NCBI GenBank assembly: GCA_031271265.1
Contig: JAISWB010000096.1
Location: 1-64,000 of the forward strand
DNA from: Desulfovibrio sp.
GTDB lineage: Bacteria > Desulfobacterota > Desulfovibrionia > Desulfovibrionales > Desulfovibrionaceae
Reading direction: 5' to 3'
DNA: 64,000 nucleotides
In this document: piece after piece, positions 42,459 through 49,097 of the stretch
Layout: the number at the start of each line of letters is the position of its first letter
Numbering within the stretch: position 1 is the stretch's first letter
Notes under the pieces: model-generated
The model's input: the letters and a program-made list of their open reading frames with translations, nothing else
The model's database searches: none
What the model was told of the DNA's origin: nothing
Made by a program: the position numbers and the translations under genes

Positions 42459-44375
42459 ATGTTTTGGGATGTTCGGCGCCCTGCGGAAAGCGGTATTTCG
42501 GCTACAGCCCTTGCCGGTCGCGGTAGACAAGATGCCGGAATACGATTTGCCGATGGAAAAGGGGGAGAGGTATCTCCTTTCTCTTTGCAGGCTGAGCTGG
42601 CTTCCGGGATGTTGCCTCCGGGGCCGTTTTTTTTGCTGACCATGATCGCGCCGGACAGGCGCATCGTAGAACAAATCCCCTCCTCCTTCGCCTCAGAGAT
42701 GCAAAAAAAGCATGTTTCCGCCCCTTACCCCCCGATTGCGCACTTAGATGAACTCCTGAATATATATGAAAAAATGCCGACTGCGAAGCGCTTCTCCTGT
42801 TCCCGAGGTTGTTGCATCGCCGCCGTCCTGCGGGAAGAGACTGATGAGGGCGGGATTCCTGTGCCCTTCACAGCCCCGTCGGAAACAGAGCGGACGGCGT
42901 TCTGGTTGCTGCTCGCCTCCTGCCCGCCTGCGGAAGCTTCTCCGGAAAGAATCGCCTTTATGAATTCGGCCCTGAACTGTCTGGCCTGTGCTTGGCAGTG
43001 CCGGTATACGGAAAGAAAATTTTTTGAACAGGTACACTTTGTGGAAAATATCGTGCGATCCATGTCTTCGGGTTTTCTGATTTTAACCCCGGAACTGCGG
43101 GTTACGGCCGCCAACAAGGCCGCGGCCGAACTCCTTCAGACCACGGAAAAAAAGCTGGTGGGAGCCAAACTCACGGACCTGATTTTTTCCAAACTTAAGG
43201 TGCGCCGGGTTTTCAGCACGGGCGAACCCTTGATCGACGAAGAAGTTTTTATCAAACTCGCCAATAAAACCGTGCATATCCTCAAAACTTGCGTACCCGT
43301 ATTCAACATGCAAGGCGAGGTGATCGCCGCACTGGATCATTTCCGCGAAATAAAGGAAGCCCATCGGATGGTCAGCCGCATCAGCGGCACGCGAGCCGGT
43401 TTTTCCTTTGATGACATCATCTACGGCAGCCGAGTCATGGATGAAGCTGTTGAATTGGCCCGCCTGGCATCCAAAAACTCGCTCTCAGTATTGATACACG
43501 GTGAAAGCGGCACCGGCAAGGAACTCTTCGCCCATGCCATACACCAATCAAGCAGTAGGCACGCCGCGCCTTTTATTGTCATTGATTGCGCCTCCATGCC
43601 TCGCGAGCTGGTGGAAAGCGAACTTTTCGGCTATGTGGAAGGCGCCTTTACCGGAGCTCGAAGGGGCGGTAGACCGGGTAAGTTCGAGCTTGCCGACAGC
43701 GGTACCATTTTTCTGGATGAATTGGGCGAACTGCCGCTGGAACTGCAATCTCGCCTGCTCCGGGTCTTGCAGAGTCGCGAGGTGGTCCGGTTGGGAGGGG
43801 TGGAGCGCATGCCGGTGGATATAAGAATCATCGCCGCAACAAACCGAAATCTTTACGAAGAAGTCCGTCTTGGGAACTTCAGGGCGGATCTCTTCCATCG
43901 GCTCAACGTATTGGTTATTCATATACCTCCCCTGCGATCAAGACCGGAAGACATCAAAATCCTTTCCGAGTATTTTCTCGGCAAATACCGTGCCCGCTTC
44001 AACATGCCTGATTTGCATCTAACGGCGGAAGTACATGCTGAACTGCAGGCCCGTGCCTGGCCCGGAAACGCCAGGGAGCTGGAAAACACCATAGCCAGAG
44101 CCGTGCATGTCTGCCGCGGCAGGATTGAGCCGGTACATATACGCCTTAATGTCCCATCCCCGATTGACCCGCCGGCCTCGGACTCGTGCCCCTCTTCCTT
44201 GATACGCTCTCTGCACGATATTGAGCATAATGCTTTTAAAGAGGCTGTCGCGGCCTGTAACGGCAATATTTCCCGCGCCGCCCGCAGGCTGGGCGTAGCC
44301 CGCAGCACTGTCTACAAAAAACTGCAGAAGGAGCATCAATGTTGTAATTCCGATTACAGGTCAAAATTGTCATAA
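42459..44375 (+). CDS. Sigma-54-dependent transcriptional activator (GAF/PAS-AAA-Fis HTH)
   Basis: A 638-residue enhancer-binding protein. Residues 1-185 are a GAF-like sensory part of no clear subgroup, 195-310 a PAS domain ([31 protein letters not shown]), 325-560 the AAA+ motor with [15 protein letters not shown] (Walker A), [17 protein letters not shown] (GAFTGA loop that touches sigma-54), and [12 protein letters not shown] (Walker B). The Fis-type HTH at the end reads [21 protein letters not shown]. The layout is that of AcoR/PrpR-like catabolic regulators. ATG 42459 follows GGAGGGAGAG. It likely drives the promoter at 38807. Confidence 0.88.
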   Translation: MFWDVRRPAESGISATALAGRGRQDAGIRFADGKGGEVSPFSLQAELASGMLPPGPFFLLTMIAPDRRIVEQIPSSFASEMQKKHVSAPYPPIAHLDELLNIYEKMPTAKRFSCSRGCCIAAVLREETDEGGIPVPFTAPSETERTAFWLLLASCPPAEASPERIAFMNSALNCLACAWQCRYTERKFFEQVHFVENIVRSMSSGFLILTPELRVTAANKAAAELLQTTEKKLVGAKLTDLIFSKLKVRRVFSTGEPLIDEEVFIKLANKTVHILKTCVPVFNMQGEVIAALDHFREIKEAHRMVSRISGTRAGFSFDDIIYGSRVMDEAVELARLASKNSLSVLIHGESGTGKELFAHAIHQSSSRHAAPFIVIDCASMPRELVESELFGYVEGAFTGARRGGRPGKFELADSGTIFLDELGELPLELQSRLLRVLQSREVVRLGGVERMPVDIRIIAATNRNLYEEVRLGNFRADLFHRLNVLVIHIPPLRSRPEDIKILSEYFLGKYRARFNMPDLHLTAEVHAELQARAWPGNARELENTIARAVHVCRGRIEPVHIRLNVPSPIDPPASDSCPSSLIRSLHDIEHNAFKEAVAACNGNISRAARRLGVARSTVYKKLQKEHQCCNSDYRSKLS

Positions 44376-44398
44376 AGGACGGGTCCATACCTGGAATA

Positions 44399-44436
44399 GC
44401 GCGACAGGGTGTCGCGCCGAAATACGAAGTATTTCG
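44399..44436. repeat. Two adjacent perfect hairpins
   Basis: GCGCGACA-GGG-TGTCGCGC (44399-44417) is followed without a gap by CGAAATAC-GAA-GTATTTCG (44418-44436). They sit between the activator stop and the right 28-bp repeat, and look like a REP/BIME-type element or a bidirectional terminator. Confidence 0.7.
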
Positions 44437-44449
44437 CGAGGTAAGGCGG

Positions 44450-44477
44450 GACCACTACCGTCTGATTCCCCGTTCAT
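44450..44477. repeat. 28-bp direct repeat, right copy
   Basis: Identical to 38335-38362. A related block (ACCGTTTGATTCCCCGTTCATG) follows at 44523, so the right end carries a partial tandem duplication of the same sequence. Confidence 0.9.
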
Positions 44478-44560
44478 GAAGGTGCCAGTCACCTGACTCC
44501 CCGGCTCAAGGCCGGCGACATGACCGTTTGATTCCCCGTTCATGAGGGTGACCCCTCATT

Positions 44561-44654
44561 CTCCGTCCCGGCGCGGCATCACCTGCGCGGAACATGCCTG
44601 TTGTCGCCCTTACGGCCACCCTTACTCTCCGTCCCGGCGCGGCATCACCTGCGC
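44561..44654. repeat. 66-bp-period duplication at the 3' end of the glycosidase-like gene
   Basis: A 28-bp block starting CTCCGTCCCGGCGCGGCATC occurs exactly at 44561 and 44627. The copy at 44627 contains the stop codon of the minus-strand gene; the other lies outside it. Confidence 0.9.
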
Positions 44655-45763
44655 CGTTGTACGGCAAGCACGTTCGGCAGGGCGCCCCGCGGGTCGCCGT
44701 CGGCATTCAGCAGGGAACTGCGCCCTTTCCAGACGTATACCATCCCGTCCGGCGCCGGAAAGGACGATGCCCCGGCAAACCCGGCCGCACTCACCGACTC
44801 CCGGGCGTTGTCGACGCGCAGAAAGATGCCGGCCTGCGCTCCGCCTTCCACATACATAACCGTGCGCAAGGCGAGGGAAAAATCTTTCAGGGCGGCGGCA
44901 AAACGCTCGGCGGTCAGGGCGTCGCGGCACAGGATGAAGAGGATACGCCCCGCTTCGTCCTCGGCCACGACGGCCATGCCCGCGGCGCGGCCGCCCTCCG
45001 GCCAGAGCGCGTTGCCCTCTTTGTCCATGAACCGGAAATTCTGCACCACTACGGCGTATTCTTCGAGAATTCCCGGCATGCCGGGCGCATCGCGTTCCAA
45101 AATGCAGGCTGCCGGGAACGCGGCCGAAGGAGCGCCGCGTTGCCCGCAAACCCCGCCCGGCCGCTCCGGGCAAAGCCTCGCCGCTTCACTCGTTGCGTTC
45201 CCCGCGGCATCTCCGGGCGCGTGTACCGCCGCATCGCCTTTAGTGTCGCCCGTTGCACCGCCCGCCGTGTTCCTCATTGCGCCGCCCGTCACGTTTCCCG
45301 TCGCTTTGCCGGGCGCAATCCCGGCGCGCCGATGCGGCCCCGCCGCGAAAAACGCCCCGAGTCTCGGACCGGCGTTTTCGTTGTTTACGGATTCCCCGTT
45401 GCGCATGTACCCGGTGCTCGTGATTCCGTCCGGCAGGTACATCGAGGCGTTGATTCCGGCCCGCAGGTCGCGCTGTGCGCTCCAGTCCGGCAATGACCGC
45501 GCGCGCCCTTCTTCCGACGCCATGCACAGGGTAAAAGTATGCAGAAGCGGGTCGATACGCAGCATCGTGAACAGGGCTTCACGATCGTCCGGCCCGCCGC
45601 GGACGACGGCTTGCGCCAGTTCCAGGCCGGGCTCAAGCGGGATGAAGACCGGCGTGCCGGCATAGGCCCGCGCTTGCCTGCCTGCAAGCGGGAACACGAG
45701 GAAAATTGAGAGCGCGAGGCAGGACAAAACGCGCCGGCGCAACAGTCCTGTTGCCGAAAGCAC
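44645..45763 (-). CDS. Secreted phosphodiester-glycosidase (NAGPA/DUF2233)-like protein
   Basis: A 372-residue exported protein. From GTG 45763 (after GGGAGGCAATGCA) it has a signal peptide (RRRVLSCLALSIFLVFPLAGRQARA) and then the NAGPA-like fold: LRAGINASMYLPDGITSTGYMRNGE, GMAVVAEDEAGRILFILCRD, TVMYVEGGAQAGIFLRV. Family members remove GlcNAc from phosphodiesters or act on cell-wall sugars. A low-complexity insert of about 50 residues (GKATGNVTGGAMRNTAGGATGD) interrupts the middle of the fold. The ORF-track start 53 codons upstream would put a 7-residue repeat before the signal peptide. Substrate unknown. Confidence 0.75.
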   Translation of the reverse strand: MLSATGLLRRRVLSCLALSIFLVFPLAGRQARAYAGTPVFIPLEPGLELAQAVVRGGPDDREALFTMLRIDPLLHTFTLCMASEEGRARSLPDWSAQRDLRAGINASMYLPDGITSTGYMRNGESVNNENAGPRLGAFFAAGPHRRAGIAPGKATGNVTGGAMRNTAGGATGDTKGDAAVHAPGDAAGNATSEAARLCPERPGGVCGQRGAPSAAFPAACILERDAPGMPGILEEYAVVVQNFRFMDKEGNALWPEGGRAAGMAVVAEDEAGRILFILCRDALTAERFAAALKDFSLALRTVMYVEGGAQAGIFLRVDNARESVSAAGFAGASSFPAPDGMVYVWKGRSSLLNADGDPRGALPNVLAVQRRR

Positions 45764-45872
45764 TGCATTGCCTCCCGTCAACATGCCGGTGTTCCGACAA
45801 CAGGTATCGGAACCACGCAGGATTACAGCTTTTAACAGACCTTTATGTATATGCTGCGCACTCCCCGAGTCA

Positions 45873-45907
45873 AGGATGAAATGTGCTGTTGACAGGATGA
45901 AATGTGC
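45873..45907. repeat. 21-bp-period tandem duplication upstream of the glycosidase-like gene
   Basis: AGGATGAAATGTGC occurs at 45873 and 45894. On the minus strand it would code AHFILST/AHFILDS if the long start were used. Confidence 0.8.
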
Positions 45908-45924
45908 CGGTGCCGTGCGCATCT

Positions 45925-45953
45925 TGACCGTGCCGCCGGCATGGGTTAAATAG
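45925..45953 (+). promoter_or_regulatory. Sigma-70-type promoter, probably for greA
   Basis: TTGACC and TAAATA are separated by 17 bp. It lies 236 bp before the greA start, which is long, so the assignment is tentative. Confidence 0.35.
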
Positions 45954-46188
45954 GCAAAGCTTCACCCCGCGAAGGGCATCCGGAAGAGCCGACAGACTTC
46001 CGGATATTTTCTTTTCTCCAAAGATGCCGTTGTGTTTGTGATATCAACTTCTTCCTTCAGGGAAAGGGCAGTTTGTCCGGCTTCTGTCCGCCGGGATACA
46101 GATTCGGCAGGCAGCCGGTGCCGGCTGCGGACGCAACGCCTACAGCTTGCAACATATTCCCGAGTTGTGCCGCCGGGAGGGTCACAAT

Positions 46189-46689
46189 ATGGAAAGCATT
46201 CCCGTTTCCGAACAGGGCTTTGCGCGCGTATACAGGGAACTTGAGCGCCTCAAAAAGGAACGCCCCGAAATCATTCAGGCCATCAAAGACGCCAGGGAAG
46301 AAGGCGACCTCAGCGAAAACGCCGGCTACGAAGCCGCACGAGAGAGGCAGGCCATGCTGGAGGCCAGAATATGCTCCATCGAATCGCGCATGGCCTTCTA
46401 CAACGTGGTCAAGCCGGAGCAGATGCGCGGCGGACGTATAGCCTTCGGCGCCACCGTGCGCCTGAGGGACCTGGAGTCGGGACAGGAGCGCGAATACACG
46501 CTGGTCGGACCGGACGAAACAGATTTCGTGCCCAGGGAAAAACACGCCGTGAGCGTCTTTTCCCCGGTAGGTCGGGCGTTGCTCGGCCGGGAAAGCGGCG
46601 ATGAAGTCGTTGTGGACGCGCCCAAAGGCAAAATCTTTCTGGAAGTAATCGACATCGCCTTCAACGGGCCTTTCATCGAGGCCGGCTGA
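46189..46689 (+). CDS. greA: Transcription elongation factor GreA
   Basis: GreA enters the secondary channel of RNA polymerase and stimulates cleavage of backtracked RNA. The 166-residue protein has the N-terminal coiled coil with the acidic tip DAREEGDLSENAGYEAARERQ (the two acidic residues at the tip bind Mg) and the C-terminal FKBP-like domain (GATVRLRDLESGQEREYTLVGPDE, SVFSPVGRALLG). ATG 46189 follows CGGGAGGGTCACAAT. It is followed by exonuclease III on the same strand with a 191-bp repeat-bearing gap. Confidence 0.95.
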   Translation: MESIPVSEQGFARVYRELERLKKERPEIIQAIKDAREEGDLSENAGYEAARERQAMLEARICSIESRMAFYNVVKPEQMRGGRIAFGATVRLRDLESGQEREYTLVGPDETDFVPREKHAVSVFSPVGRALLGRESGDEVVVDAPKGKIFLEVIDIAFNGPFIEAG

Positions 46690-46731
46690 TCGGCGATACC
46701 CTTACGGTTTGCAGCCTCTCCTTTCAAGGAA

Positions 46732-46860
46732 ATTTCTCATTGACTCCCGGCGAAGCCGGACATATCGTTCAAGTAAGTCTTCCCTTCAGGGAGGGGACAA
46801 TCCACCGGGTTCCCATCCGGCGGAGCGGAGTCCTCCGGCCGATGGGAGTCGGATGCGGAT
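46732..46860. repeat. Intergenic CCGGCGGAGCGGAGTCCTCCGG repeat, copy 2
   Basis: CTTCCCTTCAGGGAGGGGAC...TTCCCATCCGGCGGAGCGGAGTCCTCCGG...GGATGCGGA resembles 21580-21665. Both have a CTTCAGGGAG arm, a CCGGCGG(A/G)GCGGAGTC(A/C)TCCGG palindrome and a GGATGCGGAT-type end near a start codon. Confidence 0.65.
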
Positions 46861-46880
46861 TGAAACATCAAGGCGGAGTG

Positions 46881-47660
46881 ATGCGCCTGTATTCATGGAA
46901 CGTCAACGGCTTCCGCGCCTTGTGCGCCGGCGGGGCATGGTCGTCCTGGTTTCCCCGTACCGCGCCGGACATTGTCGGGCTGCAAGAGGTCAAGGCCGAG
47001 TTAACGGATGTGCCGGAAGCCTGCAGAGCGGTCCCCGGATACCGTGTCTTCTGGCTGCCGGCCGTCAAAAAACGCGGCTATTCGGGCGTTGCGGCCTTTT
47101 CGCGCCTTGCGCCTCTGGCCGAACAGTATGATTTGCCGGACCCGGCCTTCCGCGATGAAGGCCGGCTCATCCACCTGGAACTGCCTGCCTTTCACTTTTT
47201 CAATGTTTACTTCCCCAACGGGCAAAAGGACGAAACGCGCCTGAACTACAAGCTCGGCTACTATGACGCTTTTTTGAGCAGGGCGGAAGAACTGCGCCGC
47301 TCCAAACCCGTCGTCGTGTGCGGCGACTTCAACACGGCTCACAAGCCCGTGGACCTTGCCCGGCCGGCGGAAAACGAACACGTTTCCGGCTTTCTGCCCG
47401 TGGAACGGGCCTGGATGGACCGTTTCACGGCTGCGGGCTATGTGGATACCTACCGTCTGGTACACGGCGACAAGCCGGCAAGTTATACTTGGTGGTCCTA
47501 CCGCGTCCGCGCGCGTGAGCGGAACGTGGGTTGGCGCATAGACTATTTCTTTGTGTCCGAGGAGTTGAAAGGAAAGGTGAAAAACGCCTGGATCGAGGAC
47601 GCCGTGCCCGGCTCCGACCACTGCCCCATAGGGCTGGAGTTGGACTGCCCCTCGGTCTGA
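46881..47660 (+). CDS. Exodeoxyribonuclease III (AP endonuclease)
   Basis: A 259-residue base-excision repair nuclease of the ExoA/XthA family. It begins MRLYSWNVNGFRA, has DIVGLQEVKAE (metal-binding Glu), YSGVAAFSR, NVYFPNGQKDETRLNYKLGYYDAF, VVVCGDFNTAHKPVDLARP and ends with GSDHCPIGLEL (catalytic Asp-His). The absence of an N-terminal extension and the ARP motif favour the ExoA branch. ATG 46881 follows GGCGGAGTG; the ORF-track start lies in the repeat upstream. Confidence 0.95.
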   Translation: MRLYSWNVNGFRALCAGGAWSSWFPRTAPDIVGLQEVKAELTDVPEACRAVPGYRVFWLPAVKKRGYSGVAAFSRLAPLAEQYDLPDPAFRDEGRLIHLELPAFHFFNVYFPNGQKDETRLNYKLGYYDAFLSRAEELRRSKPVVVCGDFNTAHKPVDLARPAENEHVSGFLPVERAWMDRFTAAGYVDTYRLVHGDKPASYTWWSYRVRARERNVGWRIDYFFVSEELKGKVKNAWIEDAVPGSDHCPIGLELDCPSV

Positions 47661-47699
47661 CCCGCGCTTTCGAAGCACAATTCGTCAACACCCCGCAAC

Positions 47700-47790
47700 G
47701 CTTGGGAAACGCTGATTATATCGGGGCGCTGCCCCGACTCCCGCCGGGTCGACCCGCACCGGCGCAAGGCCGACATGCCGGCGAGTTTGA
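47700..47790. repeat. Intergenic GGGGC(A/G)GC(G)CCCC repeat, copy 3, inverted
   Basis: CGGGGCGCTGCCCCGACTCCCGCCGGG followed by CACCGGCGCAAGGCCGACATG; on the minus strand it reads GGGGCAGCGCCCCGATATAATCAGCGTTTCCC, matching copy 2. Confidence 0.75.
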
Positions 47791-47864
47791 GAGGGCGGCC
47801 TCCCCCAAAAGCATACATCGGCGCTTCCTTTGAAAAGCCTCGGGGGAGATCGGGAGGCTCCGCC

Positions 47865-49031
47865 ATGATACGCCTGCTGACCGCGTACACCTGTGAACTC
47901 GACGATATCAACGGCGCCGTTGATGAAATCATGCAGCAGTTACAGTTGGAAAAACGCCTGCTGCGGCATTCCGTCGGGATATTGGCATTTCATCCGGAAT
48001 TTCTGGAAACGGGCGTCGTCAAAGCCGTCAGCGACGCTCTCCCCTTCGATGCCGTCGGCGGCACGGCTTCCACCACGGCGGTGACGGGAGCGATGGGCGA
48101 CCTGATGCTGACCGTCGGCGTGCTCACGAGCGACGACATCCTGTTCCGGACGGGTGCTTGCTGCCTCGCGCAGGAAGAACCGCAGGCCGCGATACAGCGG
48201 CTGTATGCGCGGCTCGTGCCGCCTTTCACGGAAAAACCGGCACTGCTGTTCACCTTGGCGCCGGTCATGGCCGACTTTTCGGGCGATGATTTCATTGCGG
48301 CCCTGGATGCAGTTTCCGGCGGAGTTCCCGTGTTCGGGTCCTTGCCCTTTACGCATATGCCCGACTCAAGCGGCATTGAAATCTGTTGCAACGGCGAACA
48401 TCATGCCGGCCTGTTTACGCTTGTCGCCATGTTCGGTGAGGTCAATCCCGAATTTTACCATACAGACATACCGGACGACAGGATCATACATAAAAAGGCC
48501 GTCATCACCGGGGCCGTGAAAAACAGGATTCAGAGCATCAACAACATTGCATCGCTCGACTATCTTGAGTCCATAGGCTTGGCGGAAAAAGGCAGCATCG
48601 CAGGCATCGGCGCCCTTCCCTTCGTCCTGACCCTGGACGACGGTTCCCGCGTGGTGCGCTCCGCGTACAGCATCGCGGGGGAAGGAGAGATTCTGACGTA
48701 CGGCGCCGTCCCCCAAGGCGCGAAGATCGGTTTTGCCGACGGCAGCGCCGCCTATGTGCTCCAATCCGTAAAGGACGACATAGCCCGCGCCGTTGCGGCC
48801 CGGGGATCCTCCGATGCGCTGATTGTCTCCTGTGAGGGCCGCAAATGGACTATCGGCACGGACGCAACGGCGGAGATAAAAGAACTGGCCGAGCATCTGG
48901 ACCGGTCATGTGCATACCAGTTCGCCTACGCGGCAGGCGAACTCTGCCCCGTGAAAAACCTCGGCGGCCGGACGGTCAACGCTTTTCATAATTTTTCGAT
49001 GATCGCCTGTGTGTTGCGGTCCGGACGGTGA
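47865..49031 (+). CDS. FIST domain protein (FIST_N/FIST_C)
   Basis: A 388-residue ligand-sensor protein without catalytic or output domain. MIRLLTAYTCELDDINGAVDEI starts the FIST_N part; PVFGSLPFTHMPDSSG and LFTLVAMFGEVNPEFYH lie in the middle; YAAGELCPVKNLGGRTVNAFHNFSMIACV is the FIST_C end. FIST proteins are thought to bind amino acids and related small ligands for signalling. It is a clear paralogue of the protein at 51589. It converges with the hybrid kinase gene, whose stop lies 63 bp away. ATG 47865 follows CGGGAGGCTCCGCC. Confidence 0.85.
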   Translation: MIRLLTAYTCELDDINGAVDEIMQQLQLEKRLLRHSVGILAFHPEFLETGVVKAVSDALPFDAVGGTASTTAVTGAMGDLMLTVGVLTSDDILFRTGACCLAQEEPQAAIQRLYARLVPPFTEKPALLFTLAPVMADFSGDDFIAALDAVSGGVPVFGSLPFTHMPDSSGIEICCNGEHHAGLFTLVAMFGEVNPEFYHTDIPDDRIIHKKAVITGAVKNRIQSINNIASLDYLESIGLAEKGSIAGIGALPFVLTLDDGSRVVRSAYSIAGEGEILTYGAVPQGAKIGFADGSAAYVLQSVKDDIARAVAARGSSDALIVSCEGRKWTIGTDATAEIKELAEHLDRSCAYQFAYAAGELCPVKNLGGRTVNAFHNFSMIACVLRSGR

Positions 49032-49077
49032 TGCGGCAGGCGTTCGCTTTAGCGGCCGAGGTCTGCTGAAAATATTG

Positions 49078-49097
49078 CTGATTTCTGCAGAAATCAG
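49078..49097. terminator. Bidirectional hairpin between convergent genes
   Basis: CTGATTTCTGCAGAAATCAG is a perfect 20-bp palindrome between the FIST gene and the kinase stop codon (it overlaps the latter). The AT-rich stem is a weak terminator at best. Confidence 0.45.

Larger units (their letters stand above)
45764..46188. promoter_or_regulatory. Divergent region between the glycosidase-like gene and greA
   Basis: 425 bp. It contains a 21-bp-period duplication at 45873 and a plus-strand sigma-70-type promoter at 45925. The last 130 bp are a leader for greA without obvious hairpin. Confidence 0.5.

Noticed and set aside
38363-44449. Integrase or transposase inside the 28-bp-repeat island
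   Set aside because: All frames between the repeats were read; none shows recombinase motifs. The only element-like item is the 105-bp repeat.
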